Origin: an uncultured Alphaproteobacteria bacterium | GTDB lineage: Bacteria; Pseudomonadota; Alphaproteobacteria; HIMB59 | DNA length: 45,962 nucleotides | Assembly (NCBI GenBank): GCA_902514885.1 | Contig: CABXST010000005.1 | Location: 1-45,962 of the forward strand | Direction of reading: 5' to 3' | Shown here: piece after piece, positions 37,732 through 45,962 of the stretch | Position numbering within the stretch: the first letter of the stretch is position 1 | How the letters are laid out: each line of letters begins with the position of its first letter | Made by a program: the position numbers and the translations under genes | The notes under the pieces: model-generated | Told to the model about the DNA's origin: nothing | What the model saw: only the letters and a program-made list of their open reading frames with translations | The model's database searches: none

Positions 37732-38205
37732 ATGAATAAATTTTTTTTATTCTTTTTATCATTTGCGCTTATCATCAGTTGCTCAAAAACCAACGCTATA
37801 GTTGAAAAAAAAAATCCAACTTTTCAAAAAATGACATTTGATGTTGTTACAAAAGATTTAATATTCGAAGGCTCATTTCCTGATAGAGTAACCTTATTGT
37901 CAGAACAATGGTTTAATTCAAAAATTAAAGTTAATGGTCTGGAGGGCAATATGGTTTTTACACTAAAAAATTATTCAGAAGAAATTAGTGTTATACAAGA
38001 TGGGAAGAGAATTGATATTTCCTTAGGATTTATAGTAATCTTAACAAAATCTTCTTTGTCACAAAGAAAAATTATTAAAGGACATGTAAGCTCTTTCAGC
38101 ACCTTAAAAGGCTCTTTCAGCTTGGCTGAGTTTGATCAATTAATAGAAAACACTCAAAATGATCTCATAGTTCGTTTGAGTAGTGATTTGAAATCAAAAA
38201 TTTAA
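37732..38205 (+). CDS. Small lipoprotein of unknown function
   Basis: The track starts at ATG 37720; the in-frame ATG at 37732 gives a cleaner lipoprotein signal, MNKFFLFFLSFALIISCSK, with a lipobox ending IIS-Cys and is preferred (157 residues). After the lipidated Cys the mature part is mostly beta-strand-like (FDVVTKDLIFEGSFPDRVTLLSEQWFNSKIKVNGLEG) with no recognised domain. It is probably an outer- or inner-membrane-anchored periplasmic protein. Its 3' end overlaps the convergent trkH by four bases. Confidence 0.72.
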   Translation: MNKFFLFFLSFALIISCSKTNAIVEKKNPTFQKMTFDVVTKDLIFEGSFPDRVTLLSEQWFNSKIKVNGLEGNMVFTLKNYSEEISVIQDGKRIDISLGFIVILTKSSLSQRKIIKGHVSSFSTLKGSFSLAEFDQLIENTQNDLIVRLSSDLKSKI

Positions 38206-39650
38206 TTTTTCCAGAAAGAAGGTAGTATCAGAACAAATATAGTTAGCATTTCTAACCTTCCTAGAAACATAGTGGATGTTAGTACTAACTTTGAGTAACT
38301 TGATAAACTGCTAAAATTGCCTTCAGGTCCAATAATATCTCCAAGTCCTGGACCTACATTAGATATTGCAGATGCAGATGCTGAGATACAAGTTAAAAAA
38401 TCTAGCCCACTAAATGAAAGAAAAAGAGCAGATGCAGAAAATGTCATTATGTAAGCGAAAAAGAAAATCATTACAGACTCAAAAGTTGTTTCATTTATTT
38501 TTTTTCCATTAAACCGACCAGCAATTATTGAGTGAGGTTTTAGCATTTTCCTTAAATGTAAATTTATATATTTAAATAGAATCTGAAATCTAAAAACTTT
38601 TAATCCACCAGTTGTAGATCCAGCACAACCACCAATAAACATTAATAAAAGAAATAAAACAGATGCATAATTCCCCCAATTCTCAAAATTTTCACTGATA
38701 TAACCAGTACCTGAAATAATAGAAATTGTATTGAATGATACAGCTACAATTTTATTTAAATAATTCCCATCTATATAATTATTTGCAAAATAAAAAATTA
38801 GAATAATAGCTATTGATAAAATAAATATAAAAACTCTAACTTGATGGTCTTTAAATATAGCAAACAAATTTTTATTTGAAGTTTGCACAAGCACCAAAAA
38901 CGGTAAACTGCCTATAATCATAAAAATTATTGCTACTAAAAGAATTTTGTCATTATTAAAAAAAGCAAAAGAATTATCATGTGTGGAAAAACCACCTGTA
39001 GAAATAGTTGTAAAACTATGAGATATAGCATCAAATAATACCATTCCAAATATGTAGTAAAGAAAAATTAGAGTAATTGTCATTGTTAAATAGATAATAA
39101 ATATTTTTTTTATAACTGAAGATATTTTTGGTAGAGATTTATCATAAGGATCATCTCCCTCTAAATGAAATAGTTGCATTCCTCCAATTCGAAGAAAAGG
39201 TAATATGAACAAAGCTATTACCACTATACCAATACCGCCTAGCCACTGTAAAAAAGCTCTCCATATTAAAATACCTTTAGGTAGTGACTCTAAGTTATTA
39301 AGTGTTGTAGCGCCAGTTGTTGTCACCCCGCTCATAGACTCAAACAAGGCATCCACTATTCCTAAACTTACTTTGGTATATAAAAACGGCACTGCGCATA
39401 AAAAAGTCAGTAAAAGCCATGATAGTACAGTAATTATAAATGCCTCTTTTAGAGATATTTTTAAATCAATATTTCTATTTGTAATTACTAGTGAGCCTCC
39501 AACGATCAAATAAAGGAGTATTGGAACTGCATATGACTGCCATGACTCAGTTTTATAAATAATTTCAGTTATTAAAGGTATAAATAAAAAGAAACCAACA
39601 GCACATATAACAGTTCCGCTTACCAGTGCTATAGGTTTAAGATTAAACAT
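38202..39650 (-). CDS. trkH: Trk-type potassium uptake membrane subunit TrkH
   Basis: This 482-residue potassium transporter subunit has four repeated pore segments with selectivity-filter-like turns: SGVTTTGATT, TISTGGFST, ISGTGYIS and SNVGPGLG, and a GGCAGSTTGGLKVFR loop typical of TrkH. It moves K+ across the inner membrane, normally gated by cytoplasmic TrkA, which is not in the window. It lies 12 bases downstream of apaG on the same strand, possibly in a unit with fhs and apaG, and its end overlaps the lipoprotein gene. Confidence 0.94.
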   Translation of the reverse strand: MFNLKPIALVSGTVICAVGFFLFIPLITEIIYKTESWQSYAVPILLYLIVGGSLVITNRNIDLKISLKEAFIITVLSWLLLTFLCAVPFLYTKVSLGIVDALFESMSGVTTTGATTLNNLESLPKGILIWRAFLQWLGGIGIVVIALFILPFLRIGGMQLFHLEGDDPYDKSLPKISSVIKKIFIIYLTMTITLIFLYYIFGMVLFDAISHSFTTISTGGFSTHDNSFAFFNNDKILLVAIIFMIIGSLPFLVLVQTSNKNLFAIFKDHQVRVFIFILSIAIILIFYFANNYIDGNYLNKIVAVSFNTISIISGTGYISENFENWGNYASVLFLLLMFIGGCAGSTTGGLKVFRFQILFKYINLHLRKMLKPHSIIAGRFNGKKINETTFESVMIFFFAYIMTFSASALFLSFSGLDFLTCISASASAISNVGPGLGDIIGPEGNFSSLSSYSKLVLTSTMFLGRLEMLTIFVLILPSFWKN

Positions 39651-39662
39651 TTTAAAGTTTTT

Positions 39663-40055
39663 TTAGTGAACGTTTTTTTTATTATAAGGGCTATCTAGAG
39701 AAAAAGCAGGAATATCTATTTTGAGTTTTTCACCATTATCTTGAGAGACTAAATAAAAACCTTGCATAATACCATTATCTGTCTTTAGTGGAGTACCGCT
39801 TGTATATTCAAATGACTCTCCAGGCTCAATAGTAGGAAATTCTCCCACAACTCCTTCACCTTGCACATTCATCACCTTACCGTTTGCATCAATGATAAGC
39901 CAATTTCTGTGATTTAACCTAATAGAGGAGTGCCCAGAATTTTTAATGTTAACTTGATATGCCCAAACGAAGTGACTTTCTTGTGGGGATGACTGATCAT
40001 CTAAAAAATAAGGTGTTACAGTTACTGTGACACCATTAGTTGTTTTAGAGTACAT
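39663..40055 (-). CDS. apaG: ApaG domain protein
   Basis: This is a 130-residue single-domain protein. The signature runs through VTVTPYFLDDQSSPQESHFVWAYQVNIKN, LNHRNWLIID, VQGEGVVGEFPTIEPGESFEYTSGTPL and MQGFYLV. ApaG has a fibronectin-type III-like fold and has been linked to Co2+/Mg2+ sensitivity in enterobacteria, but its molecular role is not settled. It lies between fhs (48-base gap) and trkH (12-base gap) on the same strand, so co-transcription is likely. Confidence 0.95.
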   Translation of the reverse strand: MYSKTTNGVTVTVTPYFLDDQSSPQESHFVWAYQVNIKNSGHSSIRLNHRNWLIIDANGKVMNVQGEGVVGEFPTIEPGESFEYTSGTPLKTDNGIMQGFYLVSQDNGEKLKIDIPAFSLDSPYNKKNVH

Positions 40056-40103
40056 TTAAATAATATACCCCAAAAATAGGACATAGAGAATTAAATTGAT
40101 TAA

Positions 40104-41774
40104 TTAAAATAATCCTTGAATTAATCCTTTTTTATCTAGCATTATAGAATTAGCGCTTGGAACTTTAGGTAAACCAGGCATTGTCATGATCTGACCAGTT
40201 ACGACCACTATGAAGCCTGCACCTGCCGATAACCTTACTTCTCTAACTGGCACGGTAAATCCATTTGGAGCACCTCTTAAAGACGGATTTGTTGAAAAGC
40301 TGTACTGTGTTTTAGCGATACAAATAGGTAGTTTTCCATATCCACTCTCTTCAAACCCTTTAAGTTGATCACTGACAGACTTATCAATCACTATATCATC
40401 AGCTCTATATATTTTTTGAGCAACAGAACGAATTTTTTCTTCTAATGATACATTATCTTCATACATATATTTAAAATTAGATGGTTTACTTGACTCACTA
40501 ATCTTTACAACCTCTTCAGCTAAATCTAAGGTGCCGTTACCTCCATTCGCCCAGTGAGAGCAAAGGATTGCTTTAACACCCAACTTTTCACAGCCATCAG
40601 AGATAACCTTACCCTCTGCTTCAGTATCAAGAGTAAAACTATTAATAGCCACAATTGGTTGAAGTCCAAAAGATTGAATGTTTTCAATATGTCTTTGTAA
40701 ATTCTCAAAACCCTTTTCAACTGCAGAAACATTTTCGCTATTTAGATCACCTTTTTCAACACCACCATGAGATTTTAACGCTCTTACTGTAGCAACAATA
40801 ACTACAACACTTGGAGTTAATCCAGCTTTACGACATTTAATGTCTAAAAATTTTTCAGCTCCTAGATCTGCTCCAAATCCAGCTTCAGTCACGACATAAT
40901 CAGCAAGTTTTAAGCCAGCTTTAGTTGCTATAACTGTGTTACATCCATGTGCAATATTTGCAAAAGGACCACCGTGAATTATGGCAGGATTATTTTCTAA
41001 TGTTTGAACTAAGTTAGGCATTAATGCATTTTTTAATAAAACTGTCATTGGCCCATCAGCTTTTACATCTCTTGCATATATAGGAGATTTATCTCTCTTA
41101 TAAGCTATGATTATGTCACCAATTCTTTTTTGAAGATCATTAATATCATTTGCTAAACAAAAAATTGCCATAATCTCACTCGCAACTGTGATATCAAACT
41201 TATCCTCACGAGGAAATCCGTTTGATATACCTCCAAGATTAACATTTACTTTTCTTAATGACCTATCACCTAAATCAACAACTCGACCCCATGTAATTCT
41301 TCTTTGATCAATTTGTAATTCATTTCCCCAATAAATATGATTGTCAATTAATGAAGACAATAAATTATGTGCAGAAGTTATTGCATGAAAGTCACCAGTG
41401 AAATGAAGATTTATTTCTTCCATAGGTACTACTTGAGCGTAACCTCCACCTGCGGCTCCACCTTTCATTCCAAAACAAGGTCCAAGACTAGGCTCTCTAA
41501 GACAAACTATAGATTTTTTACCAATTTTATTTAGTCCATCATTTAAGCCAACAGAAGTAGTAGTTTTGCCCTCTCCGGCTGGAGTCGGATTAATAGCAGT
41601 AACTAGTATTAATTTTCCATCAGGGTTAGATTTACTTTTTTCAATAAAATCAAAATTTATTTTTGCTGCATCGTGACCATAAGGAATTAAATTTTCCTCT
41701 GGAATATTTACTTTAGCGGCAACATCTCTTATGTGAATTTTCTTAGCAGCTCTTGCAATCTCTATATCTGACAT
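40104..41774 (-). CDS. fhs: Formate--tetrahydrofolate ligase
   Basis: This 556-residue enzyme makes 10-formyltetrahydrofolate from formate, ATP and THF. The P-loop [11 protein letters not shown] is at 64-74, followed by [36 protein letters not shown] and [13 protein letters not shown], all standard. It links one-carbon units from formate or methylated compounds to biosynthesis and energy, a common trait of marine oligotrophs. It heads a probable fhs-apaG-trkH unit. An inverted repeat at 41803-41819, just upstream of the start, could be an operator. Confidence 0.97.
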   Translation of the reverse strand: MSDIEIARAAKKIHIRDVAAKVNIPEENLIPYGHDAAKINFDFIEKSKSNPDGKLILVTAINPTPAGEGKTTTSVGLNDGLNKIGKKSIVCLREPSLGPCFGMKGGAAGGGYAQVVPMEEINLHFTGDFHAITSAHNLLSSLIDNHIYWGNELQIDQRRITWGRVVDLGDRSLRKVNVNLGGISNGFPREDKFDITVASEIMAIFCLANDINDLQKRIGDIIIAYKRDKSPIYARDVKADGPMTVLLKNALMPNLVQTLENNPAIIHGGPFANIAHGCNTVIATKAGLKLADYVVTEAGFGADLGAEKFLDIKCRKAGLTPSVVVIVATVRALKSHGGVEKGDLNSENVSAVEKGFENLQRHIENIQSFGLQPIVAINSFTLDTEAEGKVISDGCEKLGVKAILCSHWANGGNGTLDLAEEVVKISESSKPSNFKYMYEDNVSLEEKIRSVAQKIYRADDIVIDKSVSDQLKGFEESGYGKLPICIAKTQYSFSTNPSLRGAPNGFTVPVREVRLSAGAGFIVVVTGQIMTMPGLPKVPSANSIMLDKKGLIQGLF

Positions 41775-41802
41775 CGAACTTTGGATCCTTTCCCAAAAAA
41801 TG

Positions 41803-41819
41803 TGGTATACAATATACCA
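41803..41819. promoter_or_regulatory. Inverted repeat upstream of fhs (candidate GntR-type operator)
   Basis: TGGTAT, five spacer bases, ATACCA lies 29-45 bases upstream of the fhs start. The dyad TGGTATA..TATACCA looks like sites bound by FadR/GntR-family repressors. No repressor gene is next to it, so the function is inferred from the palindrome and position only. Confidence 0.45.
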
Positions 41820-41956
41820 ATAACTTCATAAATATTTAAGCTATTTAAGTTAAAAAAAATCAAAATTCTCCATTATTTTTTAGCCTATGTGTCGCATGAA
41901 AAATTTAATTACATAAAAAAGTCATTGTTACATATTATATTTATAATAGTTTGAAA

Positions 41957-43126
41957 ATGTTGAAAATATTAGTATTAGGTCTGGGTTATGTAGGAACAGC
42001 AAACGCTGTACTTCTGTCTCAAGAAAATGAAGTAACCTGCTTTGATTTAGATATTTCAAAATTAAAGAACCTTATTAATGGAATTTCACCTATAGAAGAT
42101 AAGGAAGTATCAGAATATTTATCATCAAAGAAATTAAATTTAAAAACAGTTAATAATTTTCCCACTGAAATTGATAATTTTGACATTGCTATTATAGCTA
42201 CTCCTACTAACTATGATGTTGAGACAAATAAATTTGATACTTCGTCAATCGAACAATCATTAGAAAATATTCAAAGATCTAATTCTAATCCAACTGTGGT
42301 TATCCGATCAACTGTACCAGTTGGATATGTAAAAAAAATACAAAAGAAATACCCTAATTTTGAAATTATTTTTGTACCTGAATTTTTAAGAGAGGGCAGG
42401 GCTTTAAAGGATAGTCTTTACCCTTCAAGAATAGTAATAGGCTCTCATTCAAAAAAAGGCAAAGAGTTTGCAAAATTATTAATGGATGCTTCATTAGATA
42501 AAAATGTTCAAACTATTTATACAAATTCTACAGAGGCTGAGTCATCAAAATTATTTTCTAATGCATACTTAGCAATGAGAGTTACATTTTTTAATGAATT
42601 AGATTCATTTGCAATGTCTAGAGGTTTAAACACAAAAGAGATTATAAAATCAGTTAGTCTTGATCCAAGGATCGGAGATTTTTATAATAATCCCTCTTTT
42701 GGATACGGAGGATATTGTCTACCTAAAGATACAAAACAATTATTAGCAAATTTTGATAAAGTTCCTCAAAAAATTATGGAGGCAATCATAGAGTCAAATG
42801 TAATGAGAAAAGATTTTATAGGTTTAGAAATTGCAAAATTAAAACCCAGAACTGTTGGTGTTTATAAACTAATTATGAAAGAAGGTTCCGATAATATAAG
42901 GGAGTCTAGTATCCAAGGTATAATGAAAAGAGTTAAAGCAAAGGGTATTAAAGTAATTGTGTACGAACCTCTTATAAAAGAAAAACAATTTTTTAATTCT
43001 GAAGTATACAAAGATCTAGATTTATTTAAAAAAGATGCTGATCTAATTCTTTGTAATAGAAGTCATTCAGACTTAAAAGATGTACAAGATAAGATCTTTA
43101 CTAGAGACTTATTCAATCAAGATTAA
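41957..43126 (+). CDS. ugd: UDP-glucose 6-dehydrogenase (short Ugd form)
   Basis: The track starts at TTG 41951; the ATG at 41957 gives MLKILVLGLGYVG and is preferred (389 residues), the length of the short enterobacterial Ugd. The NAD loop is GLGYVGTANA, followed by FVPEFLREGRALKDSLYPSRIVIG and the catalytic Cys in GYGGYCLPKDTKQL (about residue 254). It oxidises UDP-glucose to UDP-glucuronate, which the epimerase at 9879 could turn into UDP-galacturonate. It is divergent from fhs with 182 bases between the starts. The track protein differs clearly from the TviB-type dehydrogenase at 10882. Confidence 0.92.
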   Translation: MLKILVLGLGYVGTANAVLLSQENEVTCFDLDISKLKNLINGISPIEDKEVSEYLSSKKLNLKTVNNFPTEIDNFDIAIIATPTNYDVETNKFDTSSIEQSLENIQRSNSNPTVVIRSTVPVGYVKKIQKKYPNFEIIFVPEFLREGRALKDSLYPSRIVIGSHSKKGKEFAKLLMDASLDKNVQTIYTNSTEAESSKLFSNAYLAMRVTFFNELDSFAMSRGLNTKEIIKSVSLDPRIGDFYNNPSFGYGGYCLPKDTKQLLANFDKVPQKIMEAIIESNVMRKDFIGLEIAKLKPRTVGVYKLIMKEGSDNIRESSIQGIMKRVKAKGIKVIVYEPLIKEKQFFNSEVYKDLDLFKKDADLILCNRSHSDLKDVQDKIFTRDLFNQD

Positions 43127-43191
43127 GACAAAGATAATTAATTTTCATTTATTTATGCAAAAAATACAGGAATTACATAGCATTTTTGTAT

Positions 43192-43220
43192 TTTAGTTTC
43201 AGATCAGATAGGTCTATACT
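43192..43220 (+). promoter_or_regulatory. Candidate promoter of aapJ
   Basis: TATACT at 43215-43220 matches the -10 consensus in five of six positions and is followed by a GC-rich GCGCGG discriminator, striking in this AT-rich sequence. The -35 (TTTAGT, 17 bases upstream) is weak. The start site would be about 25-30 bases before the aapJ ATG. Confidence 0.4.
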
Positions 43221-43238
43221 GCGCGGACTTATATATAT

Positions 43239-43246
43239 AAGGAGGA
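43239..43246 (+). promoter_or_regulatory. Strong ribosome binding site of aapJ
   Basis: AAGGAGGA lies four bases before the aapJ ATG. It is the best anti-16S match noticed in the window, in line with high production of a periplasmic binding protein. Confidence 0.85.
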
Positions 43247-43250
43247 AACG

Positions 43251-44267
43251 ATGACAATAATTAAAACATTATTTGCTTCTCTTGTATTAACATTTGGTTT
43301 AGCGACAGCAAACGCAGGAACTCTAGATGTTGTAAAAGATAGAGGCAATTTAATATGTGGTTCTAACACAGGACTTGCAGGCTTTGGTAATCCAAATGAT
43401 GCAGGTGTTTGGGAAGGTATTGACGTAGATGTGTGCCGTGCAGTTGCTGCTGCAGTTTTTGGTGACGCATCAAAAGTTGAGTACGTTCCTTTAACTTCAA
43501 AAGTTAGATTTACTTCTTTACAATCTGGTGAAGTTGATATGCTTTCCAGAAATACAACCTGGACCTTACAAAGAGATGTTGAACTAGGACTAGAATTTGT
43601 TGGTGTCAATTATTATGACGGCCAAGGATTTATGGTTAGAAAAGATCTCGGCGTTTCAAGTGCTACTGAGCTAGATGGAGCTTCTGTTTGTATTCAAGTT
43701 GGAACAACAACTGAAATGAACTTAGCTGACTACTTTGGTGCAAACGGAATGTCTTACGAGTCTATTCCTGTTGAAACTAATTCTGAAGCTGATGCTGCAT
43801 ACCTTGCAGGTAGATGTGATATCTACACAACTGATGCATCAGGTTTATATGCTAGTAGAGCTGGATATCCAGACCCATCCGCACACGTTGTTTTACCAGA
43901 GATCGTATCTAAAGAGCCTTTAGGTCCATCTGTAAGAGGAAATGACAGTGAGTGGGCTGACGTAGTAAGATGGTCTCTTAACGCAATGATCATTGCTGAG
44001 GAAAAAGGAATTACTTCAGGAAACGTTGATGATATGATAGCTAACTCTCCAGATCCAGAAACTCAAAGACTTCTTGGAGTTAAAGCTGGATATGGTGCTT
44101 GGTTAGGATTAGATGATGCTTGGGCTGCAAACATAATCAGACAAGTAGGTAACTACTCTGAGAGTTTTGAAAAGCACATTGGTGTTAACACTCCTATTAA
44201 TATCGAAAGAGGATTAAACGCTCTTTACAAAGATGGTGGTATTCTTTACGCACCTCCATTTAGATAA
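43251..44267 (+). CDS. aapJ: General L-amino acid ABC transporter, periplasmic binding protein AapJ
   Basis: The protein has 338 residues with a Sec signal peptide cleaved at ANA-GT (after residue 22). The mature start GTLDVVKDRGNLICGSNTGLAGFGNPND is typical of AapJ/BztA. Further features are VWEGIDVDVCRAVAAAVFGD and the substrate-lobe segment QVGTTTEMNLADYF. It binds a broad set of L-amino acids and passes them to AapQM. The coding sequence is visibly richer in G+C than the island (22 of 60 bases in the line at 43681). It is followed by a stem-loop, then aapQ after 69 bases. Confidence 0.95.
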   Translation: MTIIKTLFASLVLTFGLATANAGTLDVVKDRGNLICGSNTGLAGFGNPNDAGVWEGIDVDVCRAVAAAVFGDASKVEYVPLTSKVRFTSLQSGEVDMLSRNTTWTLQRDVELGLEFVGVNYYDGQGFMVRKDLGVSSATELDGASVCIQVGTTTEMNLADYFGANGMSYESIPVETNSEADAAYLAGRCDIYTTDASGLYASRAGYPDPSAHVVLPEIVSKEPLGPSVRGNDSEWADVVRWSLNAMIIAEEKGITSGNVDDMIANSPDPETQRLLGVKAGYGAWLGLDDAWAANIIRQVGNYSESFEKHIGVNTPINIERGLNALYKDGGILYAPPFR

Positions 44268-44277
44268 AAAAACCTTG

Positions 44278-44304
44278 CGTGGGCTATTACTAAAATAGCC
44301 CACG
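44278..44304 (+). terminator. aapJ-aapQ intergenic stem-loop (attenuator or mRNA-stabilising hairpin)
   Basis: CGTGGGCTATT and AATAGCCCACG form a perfect 11-pair stem with a five-base loop, 11 bases after the aapJ stop. A short T-rich stretch (TACTTTTT) follows. It probably reduces transcription into aapQM or protects the aapJ message from 3' decay, so that binding protein is made in excess of permease. Confidence 0.8.
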
Positions 44305-44336
44305 TACTTTTTAATTAAGCCCATATACCAAAAGAG

Positions 44337-45506
44337 ATGCAACAAAACTTTCTTAGAAAGCTTATTTTTGATGAAAAAACAAGGGCTTTACTTATTCAGA
44401 CTTTAGTTATTGGTATATTTGCTGTTTTAATTTACCTAGTCACAAAACAAACAGCATATAACCTTGAAAAAAGAGGCATTGGCACAGGGTTTGAGTTCTT
44501 AAACATAGCTGCAGGATATGACATAAGTATAAGTCTTATACCTTACGATAGTAATGACACTCATTTAAGAGCATACTTTGTTGGTTTACTAAATACACTA
44601 ATGATTGCTGTATGTGGTTGTTTTCTAGCAACTATATTAGGTTTTTTGGTTGGTATTATAAGATTATCAAGCAACTGGCTTTTTAGAAATATAGCTTACG
44701 TTTATGTTGAATTTACAAGAAATGTACCTGTTCTTCTTCAAATAATTTTATATTACACAATACTTTTGCACCTTCCTAAAGTGAAACAGTCTTTAGTTAT
44801 TTTTGATAATTTTTATTTATCTAATAGAGGTCTTTTTTCACCAGCACCAATATTTAAAGATGGATTTTCATTAGTAATTGGAAGTTTAATAGTAATGATT
44901 ATTTTTACTTTTTTTCTAAAAAGATTTTTAAAAAAGAAGCAAGAGTTAACTGGAAAACAATATCCAATATTTTTAATTAATTCCGGTTTAATTATTTTTA
45001 CTCCAATTTTTGTTTATTATTTAATGGGTATGCCATTGGAATTTGATCACCCAGTTATGAAAGGATTTAATTTTAAAGGAGGAATGGTCATCAGACCTGA
45101 ATTTCTTGGAATGTTATTTGGATTATCTATATATACTGCTGCTTTTATATCAGAGACTGTGAGATCAGGTATTATTTCTGTCTCTAAAGGTCAAAGAGAA
45201 GCTTCGCAAGCACTTGGTCTTAAAAGTAACTTTATTATGAGATTAATTATCATTCCTCAAGCTTTAAGAGTGATAATACCTCCTCTTACCTCTCAATATC
45301 TAAATCTTACCAAAAATTCATCTTTGGGTATTGCAATTGGGTATGCAGATTTAGTTCACGGATTTGGAGGTATTTCCTTAAACCAAACAGGAAAAGCAAT
45401 TGAAATTATGCTGATAGTTATGTCAACATACTTAACTATAAGTTTAATAATTTCTTTTTTTATGAATCTCTACAATAAAGCAGTTCAGTTTAAAGGTAAC
45501 ATATGA
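44337..45506 (+). CDS. aapQ: General L-amino acid ABC transporter, permease AapQ
   Basis: This is a 389-residue inner-membrane permease. The N-terminal region has TAYNLEKRGIGTGFEFLNIAAGYDIS, typical of AapQ, and then the long loop with TRNVPVLLQIILYYTILLHLPKVKQS. The HAAA-type permease coupling loop is ETVRSGIISVSKGQREASQALGLKSNFIMRLIIIPQALRVIIPPL, followed by TKNSSLGIAIGYADLV. It forms the channel with AapM. The stop overlaps the next start (ATGA). Confidence 0.95.
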   Translation: MQQNFLRKLIFDEKTRALLIQTLVIGIFAVLIYLVTKQTAYNLEKRGIGTGFEFLNIAAGYDISISLIPYDSNDTHLRAYFVGLLNTLMIAVCGCFLATILGFLVGIIRLSSNWLFRNIAYVYVEFTRNVPVLLQIILYYTILLHLPKVKQSLVIFDNFYLSNRGLFSPAPIFKDGFSLVIGSLIVMIIFTFFLKRFLKKKQELTGKQYPIFLINSGLIIFTPIFVYYLMGMPLEFDHPVMKGFNFKGGMVIRPEFLGMLFGLSIYTAAFISETVRSGIISVSKGQREASQALGLKSNFIMRLIIIPQALRVIIPPLTSQYLNLTKNSSLGIAIGYADLVHGFGGISLNQTGKAIEIMLIVMSTYLTISLIISFFMNLYNKAVQFKGNI

Positions 45507-45962
45507 TTTCTAACATTTCTCCTAACCTAAACTCTAACAAGATATTTAGCTGGTCTAAGAAAAATTTGTTCTCATCATGGGTTAACTCGATAATGACTAT
45601 TATAGCTTTGATTTTCATTTATAAAGTTGGTACTTTTTTTTTAAACTGGGCTATTTTTGAAGCTGACTTTATAACTAATTTTAGAGGAGAAATAATTACC
45701 GATAGAACCTTTTGCTCAAAAAATATTGAAATAGGACAACACGGGGCATGTTGGTCAATAATATTTGTAAGGTTCCATCAATTTATGTACGGTTTCTATC
45801 CTGTTGAAGAGGCGTGGAGAGTTAATGTAATTTATGCTTTACTCCCATTGGCACTGATCGGTATTTTGTTTGATAAATTACCTTTCAGAAAAATATTTAT
45901 TTACTTCACTTTTGCCTTCCCATTCATTGCGTATTTCATGTTGTATGGGGGACCAGGATTAA
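45503..45962 (+). CDS. aapM: General L-amino acid ABC transporter, permease AapM (partial)
   Basis: The frame starts with ATG overlapping the aapQ stop (ATGA) and runs off the right edge, so about 153 residues are visible. After an N-terminal membrane segment it carries FCSKNIEIGQHGACWSIIFVRFHQFMYGFYPVEEAWRVN, a hallmark AapM/BztC stretch (GACW, FMYGFYP). It pairs with AapQ in the transporter. The ATPase gene aapP is expected just beyond the window. Confidence 0.93.
   Translation, partial: MISNISPNLNSNKIFSWSKKNLFSSWVNSIMTIIALIFIYKVGTFFLNWAIFEADFITNFRGEIITDRTFCSKNIEIGQHGACWSIIFVRFHQFMYGFYPVEEAWRVNVIYALLPLALIGILFDKLPFRKIFIYFTFAFPFIAYFMLYGGPGL

Noticed and set aside
39205-39513. 102-residue plus-strand ORF opposite trkH
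   Set aside because: It is antisense to conserved TrkH pore segments and has no family signature.
41775-41956. THF riboswitch or other RNA element before fhs/ugd
   Set aside because: No conserved stem or core sequence was seen; only the short palindrome stands out.
43161-43194. Inverted repeat AAAATACA / TGTATTTT upstream of aapJ
   Set aside because: It is eight bases per arm, made mostly of A and T, with an 18-base spacer. This is expected by chance in such AT-rich DNA.
43229-43609. 126-residue minus-strand ORF opposite aapJ
   Set aside because: It is the reverse complement of a clear, highly conserved binding-protein gene and covers its ribosome site. Its composition looks like a shadow frame.

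Overview
The window looks like chromosome from a small, AT-rich, free-living alphaproteobacterium, most likely a marine oligotroph of the Pelagibacterales / HIMB59 / AEGEAN-169 kind. This rests on the very low G+C, one- to eight-base gene overlaps, frequent TTG and GTG starts, alphaproteobacterial GroES/GroEL behind a CIRCE operator, and an AapJQM-type amino-acid ABC transporter. The exact clade cannot be fixed without a tree. No rRNA, tRNA, CRISPR array, insertion sequence or phage gene was seen, and no stretch over 300 bases lacks a gene.

Layout. (1) 1-5158: a partial CDP-alcohol phosphatidyltransferase, CcdA, a VTT-domain membrane protein, then on the minus strand an NADH-dehydrogenase-like/SelD fusion followed by a WecA-like glycan initiator. 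(2) 5339-7421: CIRCE, groES, groEL and a terminator. (3) 7481-9871: an O-antigen-ligase-like protein and an MscS channel. (4) 9879-36716: a plus-strand surface-glycan island of 26 genes, nearly all overlapping or separated by less than 70 bases. It holds a UDP-GlcA epimerase, a TviB-type dehydrogenase, an ABC flippase, a first nonulosonic-acid module (Gfo/Idh oxidoreductase, NeuB-cupin fusion, HAD, methyltransferase, NeuA-like), a pseudaminic-acid module (PseB, PseC, PseI, PseF plus methyltransferase, GNAT, ATP-grasp, HAD), and then glycosyltransferases and poorly recognised glycan proteins. (5) 36827-41774: argF, an unknown lipoprotein, and on the minus strand fhs-apaG-trkH. (6) 41957-45962: UDP-glucose dehydrogenase, then aapJ-aapQ-aapM, the last cut by the window edge.

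How it fits together (inference). A polyprenyl-phosphate sugar-1-phosphate transferase (1930-2982) would start a glycan on undecaprenyl phosphate. The island would make acidic sugars (uronic acids from the two dehydrogenases and the epimerase, and two different CMP-activated nonulosonic acids) and add them with its glycosyltransferases. The ABC protein would flip the lipid-linked chain and the O-antigen-ligase-like protein would transfer it to lipid A core or another acceptor. The ordinary genes around the island (groESL, argF, fhs, aap) suggest a fixed chromosomal site with an exchangeable surface-polysaccharide block. The most interesting part is the first nonulosonic-acid module: a NeuB fused to a lyxose-isomerase-like cupin beside a HAD phosphatase suggests a condensation on a phosphorylated, non-aminated sugar.
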